Assembly: GCA_009783295.1 (NCBI GenBank)
Contig: WRHK01000045.1
Location: 1-32,113 of the forward strand
From: Promicromonosporaceae bacterium
GTDB taxonomy: Bacteria; Actinomycetota; Actinomycetes; Actinomycetales; Cellulomonadaceae
DNA length: 32,113 nucleotides
Direction of reading: 5' to 3'
In this document: one piece after another, positions 15,818-23,995 of the stretch
Layout: the number at the start of each line of letters is the position of its first letter
Position numbering within the stretch: the first letter of the stretch is position 1
Translations under genes and position numbers: made by a program
Notes under the pieces: model-generated
The model's database searches: none
Told to the model about the DNA's origin: nothing
Seen by the model: only the letters and a program-made list of their open reading frames with translations

Positions 15818-16182
15818 TGTCCGCCGCTGAGTTCGACGACGGCTTCGGGACCATCCGCGAGGTCCTCGAGATCGCCGGCGACGTCGTCGGTGAGGTCGAC
15901 GGTCGAGTCGACGGGCTGTACCTCACGACGCGCTCGCTCTCGGTCCACGTCAGCACCCAGGACGACGCCGAGCGGCTCGCGAAGCTGCTCGTCCTCGGCG
16001 ACGTCAGGGCGTTCGAAGCGACCGACGATCGCAGCGGGTTCACGGTGTGGTCTGGCGGCGACATCCCGGCACCACACTTCCAGGTGCTGTGCACGGGGCC
16101 GTTGACCCGACCCGTCCGGGCGTACTCACCGCTCATGGACGTCGTCATCCCGTACGACGTCGTCGGGGGCGAGGTCGCGTGA
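15817..16182 (+). CDS. Hypothetical protein in the replication operon
   Basis: 121 residues, start codon overlapping the pra stop. Acidic, with no membrane helix; begins MSAAEFDDGFGTIREVLEIAG and contains VHVSTQDDAERLAKLLVLGDVRAF and VWSGGDIPAPHFQVLCTG. Not recognised as a named family. Its place between Pra-like and FtsK-like genes, with one-base overlaps on both sides (15817 and 16182), implies it is made in fixed ratio with them. Confidence 0.65.
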   Translation: MSAAEFDDGFGTIREVLEIAGDVVGEVDGRVDGLYLTTRSLSVHVSTQDDAERLAKLLVLGDVRAFEATDDRSGFTVWSGGDIPAPHFQVLCTGPLTRPVRAYSPLMDVVIPYDVVGGEVA

Positions 16183-17639
16183 TGTTCGCCCTTCGGATCG
16201 TCTGGCTCGTGCTGAGCCGGCTCGGCACCGCGTTCTGGAACTCCATCGCCTGGACCGTCCAGTCGTGGCGCACGGTCTGCGTCTGCCTCGTGATCGGTGA
16301 CCTGCTGTTGATCACTGATCACGAGGCGGCCGGCCTCGCGGTGCTGTGGTTCGTCCCGGCATGGAGCACCGTGCGCGCCGCGTGGGATGCGGTGAGTCCC
16401 AGGAGCTACGAGACCGTTCTCGGGGGACCTCTGCGTCGCCGTGAGTGGCGCCGTCGGGTCCGCAAGGACTGGTCCAAGATCGCCCGACGGTGCGGACTCG
16501 TCTGGCCGTGGGAGAGCACGCGACGTGCGGACATCCCGCGCCTGCTGCATGTCCGCGCGCGGGGGAACACCCTCACGCTCGCGGTCCGCGCCGTCATGGG
16601 CCAGACCGTCGATGTCCTGATGGAGGCCGGCGACGCCATCGCCACCGCGGTCGAGGCTGAGGCTGTGGAGTCCCGTCGGGTTGGCCCCGGCGTCGTCGAG
16701 ATGGTCCTGACGATGCGGGAGCTCATCCACGAGCCGGCCACGCCCCGCATGCCCACCGACCTCGAGACCGAGGCGGTCACTCTTGGCCGGCGATCGGACG
16801 GGGCGCCATGGCGGCTCGACCTGAGCGGCAGGCACACCCTCGTCGTCGGTCGGTCTGGGTCGGGCAAGGGGTCCATCTTCTGGGGCATCGCGGGCAACCT
16901 GGCGCCGGCCGCGCACGCCGGCCTCGTGCGGCTGTGGGGCATCGACCTCAAGGGTGGCGTCGAGGTCGCCGTCGGCTCGGCGATGTTCTCGCACGTCGCG
17001 ATGGACGAGCAGGCCGCTCTGCGACTGCTGCGGTCGCTCAACCAGGTGATCGTGGCCCGGCAGGCGGTCATGCGCGGGCACTCGCGCACGTTCGAGGCGA
17101 CGGCGGGCGATCCTGCCCACGTTCTCCTGATCGACGAGCTCGCCGTGCTCACCGGGTACGCGGCTCGCGACGTCGTCAGCGAGGCTTCGGCGCTGCTCAA
17201 GCGGATCCTTACTCAGGGGCGTGCGCTCGGCGTGATTGTGGTCGCCTTCGTGCAGGACCCGCGCAAGGAGACCGTTGCGATGCGTGAGCTGTTCACGCAG
17301 ACGATCGCGCTGCGCGTCGCTTCGACGTCGGAGACCCGGATGGTGCTCGGTGACGGGTACGCGGATCTCGCCCCGGCGCACCGCATCGACCGGACGATGC
17401 CTGGGGCCGGCTACGTGGTGGGCAACGACGGCGTCGTCGACCGGGTGCGGGCTGACTACTGGAGCGATGACCTCATCCGGGTCGTTGCCTCGCGGTATCC
17501 GGCTCCGCCCGAGCCTCCGACGACGGCGGATGACCTGCCCGGTGAGCTCATCACGCTCACCCCGAGCAGCACGGCGCCGGTGACCCGACGCCGGACTCCT
17601 CGCACCCCGCGCGGCGGGGACGACCCGGAGTCGGCCTGA
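16182..17639 (+). CDS. FtsK/SpoIIIE-domain DNA translocase, TraSA/TraB-like
   Basis: 485 residues from ATG 16182. Two N-terminal membrane helices (about 31-45 and 49-62) precede a basic linker and an FtsK-type motor. Walker A is GRSGSGKGS (223-231, Lys229) and Walker B is VLLIDELA (314-321, Asp318-Glu319). The intervening LWGIDLKGGVEV and the later GVIVVAFVQDPRKETV are typical of the family. In actinobacterial AICEs such translocases move double-stranded DNA between mycelial cells without a VirB channel. Here it may instead also serve as coupling protein to the T4SS-like operon at 1-6100. No gamma-like DNA-reading domain is evident in the short C-terminal tail. Confidence 0.88.
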   Translation: MFALRIVWLVLSRLGTAFWNSIAWTVQSWRTVCVCLVIGDLLLITDHEAAGLAVLWFVPAWSTVRAAWDAVSPRSYETVLGGPLRRREWRRRVRKDWSKIARRCGLVWPWESTRRADIPRLLHVRARGNTLTLAVRAVMGQTVDVLMEAGDAIATAVEAEAVESRRVGPGVVEMVLTMRELIHEPATPRMPTDLETEAVTLGRRSDGAPWRLDLSGRHTLVVGRSGSGKGSIFWGIAGNLAPAAHAGLVRLWGIDLKGGVEVAVGSAMFSHVAMDEQAALRLLRSLNQVIVARQAVMRGHSRTFEATAGDPAHVLLIDELAVLTGYAARDVVSEASALLKRILTQGRALGVIVVAFVQDPRKETVAMRELFTQTIALRVASTSETRMVLGDGYADLAPAHRIDRTMPGAGYVVGNDGVVDRVRADYWSDDLIRVVASRYPAPPEPPTTADDLPGELITLTPSSTAPVTRRRTPRTPRGGDDPESA

Positions 17640-19183
17640 TGTCGGCGACCCGCGATGGCTTCTGGGGCCACTCCCCCGACGCTCCCCTCGAGTTGGGCGA
17701 CCTAGCGTCGTTCGAGGTGGAGTCCATCGTGGGTCGCCTGGCCGACCGTTCGATGCCGGCACTCGCCGACACGCTCGCCCGGGCCGGCAACTGCTCGCAC
17801 CCCGTCCGGCTCGCGGGCCGCTCGACCACGATCGACCGCCAGACGGGCGAGATCCTCAGCGTCTTCCGCTCCTCGGACGAGCCGCTTGGGTTGCTCTACA
17901 AGCCATGCGGCAACCGGCGCGACGAGGTCTGCCCGGCTTGCTCCCGGATCTACGCGCGCGACACCTTCGAGCTGATCTCGACCGGCCTCTTCGGCGGCAA
18001 GGGCGTGCGCGACTCGGTGAGCGTGAACCCGCTGCTGTTCGTCACCCTGACGGCGCCCTCGTTCGGAGCGGTGCACAGGGCGAGGAAGGGCAAGCAGCCG
18101 TGCCGGCCTCGAGCCCGGATCGGTGCCTGTAAGCACGGCGTCCGGCTGAGCTGCTGGGCCCACCACGACAACGGCGACCCCGCGATCGGCACACCGCTGT
18201 GTCCCGAGTGCTACGACGTCGACTCGGCGGCCGTTTGGCAATGGCACTCACCCGAGCTGTGGCGGCGCTTCACCATCGCCCTGCGCCGACACCTCGCGAC
18301 GGCGCTGGGTGTTCGCGAGTCAGACCTCAAGAAGCATGCGCGGCTCGAGTACGCGAAGGTCGCCGAGTTCCAGGCCCGCGGGCTCGTCCACTTCCACGCA
18401 CTGGTGCGGATCGACGGCCCCGACGGGCCCGGGTCGCCTGCACCGATCGCGGCGTCGAGGCTGACGGACGTGGTCCATGAGGCTGCCGCCGCGGCGAGCA
18501 CGACGGCGCCTCCTATCGACGGCCGCGACGTCGAGCGCGTGCTCCGCTTCGGCGCACAGACCGATGTGCGGGTCGTGCGCGAGGGCGGCGTCGTCGGCGA
18601 CCAGATCACCGCCGAGCAGGTGGCCGCGTACCTGGCGAAGTACTCGACCAAGTCGGCCGGCGTCGACCCGACCAGGCCGCTCCCCCATCACGCACGACTC
18701 ATCGAGGCCTGCCGTGTGCTCGCCGCTCGAGCCCTGGCCGGCTGCCCGTTCGAGTGCGACCAGCGTGCCGGCGACCGGCACTCGCAGCTCTGCGACGTCT
18801 GCGCCGAGAACCCCTACGCGCTGCTCGGCCGATGGTCGCGCATGCTCGGGTTCCGCGGGCACTTCTCCACGAAGTCCCGCCACTACTCGGTGACGCTGGG
18901 TGCACTGCGTCGTGCCCGACGCCGGTATCAGCGCATCGCCACCAACCCTCGCCTCGCGGCGGCCGCCAAGCTGGACACGCGCGAGCTCGAGCTCCAGCTC
19001 ATGGCCGACGACGAAGAGACCACCCTCGTCGTCGGCTCGTGGACGTACCAGGGCACGGGCTGGCCGAGGGCCGGCGACAAGGTTCTCGCCGACGCGGCCG
19101 CCGCCCGGGCTCGTGAGTACGCGCGCTGGCGAGCCGACAACCGAGCAGCACAGCATCGAGGAAGCGGGGGGAACCCGAGATGA
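17639..19183 (+). CDS. RepSA-like replication initiator (HUH-type candidate)
   Basis: 514 residues, start overlapping the translocase stop. The pattern resembles the actinobacterial 'replication initiator protein' family (RepSA of pSAM2), which starts rolling-circle replication of the excised element. A candidate HUH metal-binding motif is H251-F-H253 (GLVHFHALVRIDG) and a candidate catalytic Tyr block is Y331-L-A-K-Y335 (AAYLAKYSTKSAG). Several Cys pairs suggest zinc ribbons: CGNRRDEVCPAC near 90, the CKHG...CW/CPEC stretch near 160-190, and CPFEC...CDVC near 365-385. Its stop overlaps the xis start by 4 bp. The double-strand origin should lie nearby but I cannot place it. Confidence 0.82.
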   Translation: MSATRDGFWGHSPDAPLELGDLASFEVESIVGRLADRSMPALADTLARAGNCSHPVRLAGRSTTIDRQTGEILSVFRSSDEPLGLLYKPCGNRRDEVCPACSRIYARDTFELISTGLFGGKGVRDSVSVNPLLFVTLTAPSFGAVHRARKGKQPCRPRARIGACKHGVRLSCWAHHDNGDPAIGTPLCPECYDVDSAAVWQWHSPELWRRFTIALRRHLATALGVRESDLKKHARLEYAKVAEFQARGLVHFHALVRIDGPDGPGSPAPIAASRLTDVVHEAAAAASTTAPPIDGRDVERVLRFGAQTDVRVVREGGVVGDQITAEQVAAYLAKYSTKSAGVDPTRPLPHHARLIEACRVLAARALAGCPFECDQRAGDRHSQLCDVCAENPYALLGRWSRMLGFRGHFSTKSRHYSVTLGALRRARRRYQRIATNPRLAAAAKLDTRELELQLMADDEETTLVVGSWTYQGTGWPRAGDKVLADAAAARAREYARWRADNRAAQHRGSGGNPR

Positions 19184-19395
19184 GCAGCATGAGTGTGGAG
19201 CAGACCGCCCGCCGTCGTCTGATGACGCCGGAGGAGCTCGCGGAGTACCTGGGGGTGTCGATGTACTGCGTGTACTCGTGGTCGAGCCGCGGCGGTGGAC
19301 CGAGGGTGATCCACGTCGGCGGCCGACTGAGGTACCGGCCCGACGACGTCGAGGAGTGGCTCGACGCGGTCACCGACGACCGACGGGAGGGCTGA
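19180..19395 (+). CDS. xis: Excisionase-like MerR/HTH_17 protein
   Basis: 71 residues. RRRLMTPEELAEYLGVSMYCVYSWSSRGGGPRVIHVGGRLRYRPDDVEEWLD is the standard helix-turn-helix_17 layout of actinobacterial Xis proteins, which bend DNA at the attachment sites and steer integrase to excision. ATGA overlap with rep at 19180-19183, and GGGGGG 10 nt upstream as ribosome site. It is directly followed by int, with 2 bp between. Confidence 0.88.
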   Translation: MSSMSVEQTARRRLMTPEELAEYLGVSMYCVYSWSSRGGGPRVIHVGGRLRYRPDDVEEWLDAVTDDRREG

Positions 19396-19397
19396 CC

Positions 19398-20618
19398 GTG
19401 GTGCGCGAACGGACGGAGCCGGGGCGCTGGGGTCGGATCAGTCGCACGCAGATCGAGCTTGGCCAGTGGCGTGCACGCGCGCGGTACCGCTCCGTGACCG
19501 GCGTCGCGAAGCTGGTTGAGTCGAGCGCGTCAACGGCAGCAGGAGCAGAACGGGCCTTGGTCGCGAAGCTCGAGCGGCTTCGCGATGAGGAGATGCTGGG
19601 TGGCTCTGGCGACATCACGCCAGCGACGCTCATGACCGACGTCTTCGACCAGTGGATCGAGGAGAAGCGGGCCGGCGGCCAGGTAGTTCCGCAGTCGCTC
19701 GCCAAATACGTCGAGACGTTGGAGTTCAACCTGCGTCCGGCGTACGGGGCGCTCCGGGTCCGGGAGATGACGCCGGTCGCGGTGAACCGCGTGCTTATGG
19801 CGCTGAGCAAGGCCGGCAAGTTCGACACCGCGCGGCAGTGTCGCAACGTGATGTCGCAGGTCATGATGATGTGCGTCCGGTACGGGGCGGCGCCGTTCAA
19901 CCCGGTGCGCGATGCCGTGACCGTCCGCAAGCCGAAGAAGCACGACATCCGGACGATCGATCTCGAGTCGATCGCCATCCTGCGCAAGGCGGTCCGCACC
20001 TGGGAGGAACGACCTGCGGTGAGGGGCGTGCGGAACGTGACGATGCTTCCTCAGATCGTCGACACGATGCTCGGAACAGGGCTCCGCATCGGGGAGTGCC
20101 TTGCGCTGCGGGTCTCGGACCTTGATCTCGACGCCGAGGTGCCCACCCTCACCGTGACCGGAACGGTGGTCCGTGCCGAGGGCCGGCTCTTCCGACAGCC
20201 GAACCCGAAGTCGGACACCTCCGAACGGACGATCGCGCTCCCCGCGCTCGTCGTCACCGCGCTCCGCGAGGCGATCGCCCTTGGCCTCGACGGCGGCCCG
20301 GACGATCTCGTCTTTCCGTCGAAGGTCGGAACGCCACGCTCCCCGTCCCGGGTCCGGGAGCAGCTCAAGCAGGCGCAAGAGGGAACGGGCCTGGACGTGA
20401 GACCCCACGACTTCCGCCGCACGGTGGGTACGCAGGTCGCCAACAACACGACGCTGACATCGGCCTCGATGCTTCTCGGCCATGCGGATGAGGCGACCAC
20501 GCGGGCGCACTATGTGAAGCGCATCCGCATCGCGCCCGACGTGCGCGAGGTGATCGATCAGCTCTTCTCGACGACGGTCACGGCCCCGGCCGGCGGTGCG
20601 AAAACGATGGGAAAGTGA
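19398..20618 (+). CDS. int: Tyrosine recombinase integrase
   Basis: 406 residues from GTG 19398 (GTG 19401 also possible), with GGAGGG 7 nt upstream. Catalytic residues of the phage-integrase family are all visible: Arg230 (GTGLRIGECLAL), Lys271 (PNPKSDTSER), H337-x-x-R340 (RPHDFRRTVG), His362 (LLGHADEATT) and Tyr372 (AHYVKRIR). The N-terminus has an arm-binding region and a SAM-like core-binding domain (about 75-165, MTDVFDQWIEEKRAGG to MMMCVRYGAAPFNP). It ends 63 bp from the tRNA-Ser 3' end, which is the classic position of int next to its attachment site. It appears intact. Confidence 0.95.
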   Translation: MVRERTEPGRWGRISRTQIELGQWRARARYRSVTGVAKLVESSASTAAGAERALVAKLERLRDEEMLGGSGDITPATLMTDVFDQWIEEKRAGGQVVPQSLAKYVETLEFNLRPAYGALRVREMTPVAVNRVLMALSKAGKFDTARQCRNVMSQVMMMCVRYGAAPFNPVRDAVTVRKPKKHDIRTIDLESIAILRKAVRTWEERPAVRGVRNVTMLPQIVDTMLGTGLRIGECLALRVSDLDLDAEVPTLTVTGTVVRAEGRLFRQPNPKSDTSERTIALPALVVTALREAIALGLDGGPDDLVFPSKVGTPRSPSRVREQLKQAQEGTGLDVRPHDFRRTVGTQVANNTTLTSASMLLGHADEATTRAHYVKRIRIAPDVREVIDQLFSTTVTAPAGGAKTMGK

Positions 20619-20633
20619 TGGAGCGGGAAATGC

Positions 20634-20675
20634 GAAGGACCCCAGACCGGCAGAATTCCGGGGCTGAGGTCCTTC
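20634..20675. terminator. Bidirectional terminator between int and tRNA-Ser
   Basis: GAAGGACC (20634-20641) pairs with GGTCCTTC (20668-20675), and an inner CCGG (20647-20650) with CCGG (20658-20661). It can serve int on the plus strand and the tRNA on the minus strand, where ATTTCCC follows. It lies within the presumed element end. Confidence 0.65.
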
Positions 20676-20681
20676 TGGGGG

Positions 20682-20768
20682 CGGTAGCGGTGAGATTCGA
20701 ACTCACGGTGGACTTTCACCCACACACGCTTTCGAGGCGTGCTCCTTAGGCCACTCGGACACGCTACC
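20682..20768 (-). tRNA. tRNA-Ser (anticodon CGA), likely ICE integration site
   Basis: 87 nt on the minus strand. The 7-bp acceptor stem is GGTAGCG with CGCTACC, discriminator G; CCA is not encoded. The anticodon loop is CTCGAAA (anticodon CGA), followed by a long variable arm (GTGGGTGAAAGTCCAC) typical of type II tRNA-Ser, and a T-arm with GTTCGAATC. The integrase gene lies directly downstream of its 3' end, so the 3' half of the tRNA is the probable att core, rebuilt by the element. The other att copy is not in the window. Confidence 0.95.
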
Positions 20769-20792
20769 TAGCCGGTCGTAACCGGCCGTCCG

Positions 20793-20821
20793 AGGATACC
20801 CGCTGGAGCCTCCCTCCCCAA
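20793..20821 (-). promoter_or_regulatory. Promoter of tRNA-Ser
   Basis: On the minus strand, TTGGGG (20821-20816), a 17-bp spacer and TATCCT (20798-20793) give a good sigma-A-type promoter, starting about 18 nt before the tRNA. A short inverted repeat GCCGGT/ACCGGC (20771-20786) lies in the leader. Confidence 0.6.
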
Positions 20822-20920
20822 ATCGCGTCCACGGAGGGGTCCGATCGGCGTCACAGCCACCAGCAACCCACCCTGCGAACGAGCCGACCAAGCCCCGCGC
20901 CGAACCCCAAAAACCGCCGC

Positions 20921-20926
20921 TATCCT
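20921..20926 (+). promoter_or_regulatory. -10 hexamer of leaderless MBL gene
   Basis: TATCCT lies 6 nt before ATG 20933, and no ribosome site is present. Confidence 0.5.
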
Positions 20927-20932
20927 GCAGCG

Positions 20933-21640
20933 ATGCGCACCCTCCGCGCCCTCGAGCAGGTCGCCGACACCGTCTGGTTCGTCCAGGGTCCAGCCTCCAA
21001 CTGGACCATCCTCCACACCCTGGACGGAACCGTCCTGATCGACGCCGGATACCCGGGCGACGCGCCGGTGGTCCTCGACTCGGTCAGGGCGACGGGCGCA
21101 GACCCGAGCACGATCAAGCGCGTCTTCATCACCCACGCCCACACCGACCACATCGGCGGTCTCCCCTCGATCCTCGACAAGCTCCCCCACGTCGAGGTCC
21201 TCGCCGCGGCAGGAGAGGTCGATGCCGTCCGAGGCCCGGAACGCGAGCAGATCACCGTCGCGAAGGCGGGCACCCGCATGCTCCGCCCGAGGTTCACGGC
21301 CTGGGCCCTCGGAGCCATCCGGGCAGGCGGCACCCAGCCCGTCGTGCTCCCGGCCGCGCGGGCCTTCACCGAAAATGACCTGACAAGGGCCGGCCTCAGA
21401 GCTCACCCCGCCCCAGGCCACACCGCAGGCAGCACCGCCTACGAAGTCGTGAGCAAAGCAATCCTCGCCACCGGCGACGCCTACATCACCGACCACCCCA
21501 CGTACGCTCGCCCGCGCGCCGGGGCGATCGACGCCGTCTTCAGCTCCGACGACGCCGCCGCCCGGGCCACCGCGGCGGCACTGCCGCGCGGGTTCACGAT
21601 CCTGCCCGGTCACGGCCCGGCGGAGCGCCCCGCGTCGTAG
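20933..21640 (+). CDS. MBL-fold metallo-hydrolase
   Basis: 235 residues. The metallo-beta-lactamase signature H68-x-H70-x-D72-H73 (THAHTDHIGGLPS), His163 (PAPGHTAGS), Asp182 (LATGDAYIT) and His227 (LPGHGP) supply the two-metal site. Such proteins hydrolyse thioesters, lactones or other esters; the substrate is not predictable here. It starts the chromosomal region just right of the ICE and its TAG stop forms part of the -10-like hexamer of the next gene. Confidence 0.88.
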   Translation: MRTLRALEQVADTVWFVQGPASNWTILHTLDGTVLIDAGYPGDAPVVLDSVRATGADPSTIKRVFITHAHTDHIGGLPSILDKLPHVEVLAAAGEVDAVRGPEREQITVAKAGTRMLRPRFTAWALGAIRAGGTQPVVLPAARAFTENDLTRAGLRAHPAPGHTAGSTAYEVVSKAILATGDAYITDHPTYARPRAGAIDAVFSSDDAAARATAAALPRGFTILPGHGPAERPAS

Positions 21641-21643
21641 GCT
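21638..21643 (+). promoter_or_regulatory. -10 hexamer of leaderless sirtuin gene
   Basis: TAGGCT, whose TAG is the stop codon of the MBL gene, lies 7 nt before GTG 21651. Confidence 0.4.
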
Positions 21644-21650
21644 CCTTGAC

Positions 21651-22565
21651 GTGTCCTTCGCCGCGCGGCCGATCGCTCCCACGTACCAGCAGCGCACGTG
21701 GGTGCTGCCGGAGGACGCCGTCGTGCGGCGCGGCACCGTGCACGACGCCGCCGCGACACTCCGAGGCAGGACGATCACGGCGCTGACCGGCGCGGGGATC
21801 TCCACGGACTCCGGCATCCCCGACTACCGCAGCCCCGACTCGCCGCCGCGACACCCGATGACGTACCAGGAGTTCGTGGGCGACGAGGCGTTCCGCCGCC
21901 ACTACTGGGCCCGCAACCACGTCGGCTGGCAGCACGTGAACCGCACGCAGCCCAACGCGGGTCACCGGGCGCTCGCCGCCATGGAGCTGGCGGGCAGGCT
22001 CCGCGGGGTCATCACGCAGAACGTCGACCTGCTGCACGAGGACGCCGGCACCCGGAACGTCATCGACCTGCACGGGCGCTATGACCGCGTCATCTGCCTG
22101 ACCTGCGGCCGCGTGATCTCCCGGCAGCACCTGGCCGACCGGCTCACGGCGCTCAACCCGCACTTCCTCGACGAGGTGCTGGGCGACCGGCTGACCGTCG
22201 CCGACATCGAGGTGGCCCCCGACGCGGACGCCGTCGTCGAGCAGACGTCGCACTTCCGGCCTGCGCCGTGCGAGTTCTGCGGCGGGGTGCTCAAGCCCGA
22301 GATCGTGTACTTCGGCGAGTCCGTGCCGCGCGAGCGGGTGGAGCGCGCGTTCGCGATGGTGGACGATGCCGACGCGCTCCTGGTCGCGGGCACGAGCCTG
22401 ACGGTGATGAGCGGGCTGCGGTTCGTGCGGCACGCCGCGAAGGCGGGCAAGCCGGTGGTGATCGTGAACCGGGGCGAGACGCGCGGCGACCCGCTCGCCA
22501 CGGTCAAGGTCGAGGCGGGCGTGTCCGAGACCCTCAGCACTCTCGCTGGCCTGCTCGAGGAGTAG
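21651..22565 (+). CDS. Sir2-family NAD-dependent deacetylase (class II/SIRT4-like)
   Basis: 304 residues, GTG start. NAD-binding GAGIS (47-51) followed by DSGIPDYRS; TQNVDLLHE; catalytic His141 (DLHGRYD). A Cys4 zinc site is formed by C149/C152 (CLTCG) and C207/C210 (CEFCGG). Then come LKPEIVYFGESVP, AGTSLTVMSG and VIVNRGETRGD. These segments, and RRHYWARNHVGW, match class II sirtuins, which remove acyl groups from lysine. Its 3' end carries GAGGAG, the ribosome site for the next gene 2 bp downstream, so the two genes are likely co-expressed. Confidence 0.92.
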   Translation: MSFAARPIAPTYQQRTWVLPEDAVVRRGTVHDAAATLRGRTITALTGAGISTDSGIPDYRSPDSPPRHPMTYQEFVGDEAFRRHYWARNHVGWQHVNRTQPNAGHRALAAMELAGRLRGVITQNVDLLHEDAGTRNVIDLHGRYDRVICLTCGRVISRQHLADRLTALNPHFLDEVLGDRLTVADIEVAPDADAVVEQTSHFRPAPCEFCGGVLKPEIVYFGESVPRERVERAFAMVDDADALLVAGTSLTVMSGLRFVRHAAKAGKPVVIVNRGETRGDPLATVKVEAGVSETLSTLAGLLEE

Positions 22566-22567
22566 CG

Positions 22568-23995
22568 ATGCTGGACGCCGTCGTCGTCGGGTCGGGGCCC
22601 AACGGGCTGGCCGCCGCGGTGGTGCTCGCGCGGGCGGGGCTGGGCGTGACGGTGCTGGAGGCCGAGCCCACCGTCGGCGGCGGGGCCCGGACGCTCGACC
22701 TGGGGCTGGCCCCGGGCGTCATGCACGACGTGTGCTCGGCCGTGCACCCGATGGCGTGGGCGTCGCCGTTCTTCCGCGCGATCAGGCTCGACGTCGAGCT
22801 GCTCACGCCCGAGATCAGCTACGCCCAGCCGCTCGACGGGCAGCCGGCCGCGCTCGCCTTCCACGACGTCGACGCGACGGCGGAGCGGCTGGGGACCGAC
22901 GGCGGCGCGTGGCGCGCGCTGGTCGGCGGGCTCGCACGGGACTGGCAGGCGGTCACAGCCGTCGCGCTGGGCGACAAGCGGTCGGTGCCCGAGGGGCTGG
23001 TGGGGCCCGGAGCCCTGGCGGCGGCGATCCGGTTCGGGTTCGGGGTGCTGGAGCAGGGCACGCCCGCCTGGGACCGCCGCTTCGAGGGCCCCGAGGCGCG
23101 GGCCCTGCTCACGGGCGTGGCCGCCCACACGATCACGCGCCTGCCCTCGCTCTCGGGCGCCGGCACGGCCCTGCTGCTGGGCGCCCTCGCCCACGCCGAC
23201 CGGGGGTGGCCGATCCCGCGCGGCGGGTCGCAGTCGATCGTCGACGCGCTGCTGCTCGACCTGCGCGCCCACGGCGGCGACGTCGTCGTCTCGACGCCGG
23301 TGCGCAGCCGGCGGGACCTGCCCGCGGCCCGCACCTACCTCTTCGACACCTCGCCACGGGGGCTGCTGGGGATCCTCGGCGAGGACGCCCCGCCGTCGGT
23401 GCGGCACCGGCTCAGCGGGTTCCGCTATGGCGACGCCGCCGCGAAGGTGGACTTCGTGCTGAGCTGCCCCGTGCCGTGGGCGGACCCCGACGTCGGCCGC
23501 GCGGGGACCGTGCACGTGGGCGGCACACGCGACCAGATGGCGCACGCGGAGGGCCAGGTGCATGCCGGGCGGCACGCCGAGCGGCCGATGGTGCTGGTCA
23601 GCGACCCGGCCGTCGTCGACCCCTCGCGCGAGGTCGCGGGCAGGCGGCCCCTGTGGACGTACGCGCACGTGCCCGCCGGCTCGGACCGGGACGTCACCGA
23701 GGCGGTCACCGCCCAGATCGAGCGGTTCGCTCCCGGGTTCCGCGACGTCGTCGTCGCCTCGCGGTGCGTGCCCGCCGCCCGCATGGCCGAGCACAACCAG
23801 AACTACGTGGGCGGCGACATCGCGGCCGGTGCGGTGACGCTCTGGCAGCTCATCGCCCGCCCCAGCCTGCGCGTCAACCCCTACCGGGCGGGCGGGCGGG
23901 TGTACCTGTGCTCGGCGTCCACTCCCCCGGGACCCGGCGTGCACGGCATGGCGGGGTACCACGCGGCGCGCCGGGTGCTGCGGGAGGTGTTCTAG
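22568..23995 (+). CDS. FAD-dependent oxidoreductase, phytoene-desaturase/PYROXD2-like
   Basis: 475 residues from ATG 22568. The N-terminal Rossmann fold GSGPNGLAAAVVLARAG with acidic strand end VLEAE binds FAD, and VGGGARTLD follows. The C-terminus PPGPGVHGMAGYHAARRVL closes the FAD site as in the NAD(P)/FAD amine-oxidase and phytoene-desaturase superfamily. No carotenoid genes are near, so the substrate is unknown. The TAG stop (23993-23995) overlaps the stop of the convergent DUF4097 gene in a shared CTAG (23992-23995). Confidence 0.85.
   Translation: MLDAVVVGSGPNGLAAAVVLARAGLGVTVLEAEPTVGGGARTLDLGLAPGVMHDVCSAVHPMAWASPFFRAIRLDVELLTPEISYAQPLDGQPAALAFHDVDATAERLGTDGGAWRALVGGLARDWQAVTAVALGDKRSVPEGLVGPGALAAAIRFGFGVLEQGTPAWDRRFEGPEARALLTGVAAHTITRLPSLSGAGTALLLGALAHADRGWPIPRGGSQSIVDALLLDLRAHGGDVVVSTPVRSRRDLPAARTYLFDTSPRGLLGILGEDAPPSVRHRLSGFRYGDAAAKVDFVLSCPVPWADPDVGRAGTVHVGGTRDQMAHAEGQVHAGRHAERPMVLVSDPAVVDPSREVAGRRPLWTYAHVPAGSDRDVTEAVTAQIERFAPGFRDVVVASRCVPAARMAEHNQNYVGGDIAAGAVTLWQLIARPSLRVNPYRAGGRVYLCSASTPPGPGVHGMAGYHAARRVLREVF

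Noticed and set aside
15612-17762. 716-codon minus-strand open frame
   Set aside because: Antisense to the pra-FtsK genes, no motif, shadow composition.
22079-23962. 627-codon minus-strand open frame
   Set aside because: Antisense to the sirtuin and oxidoreductase genes, no motif.
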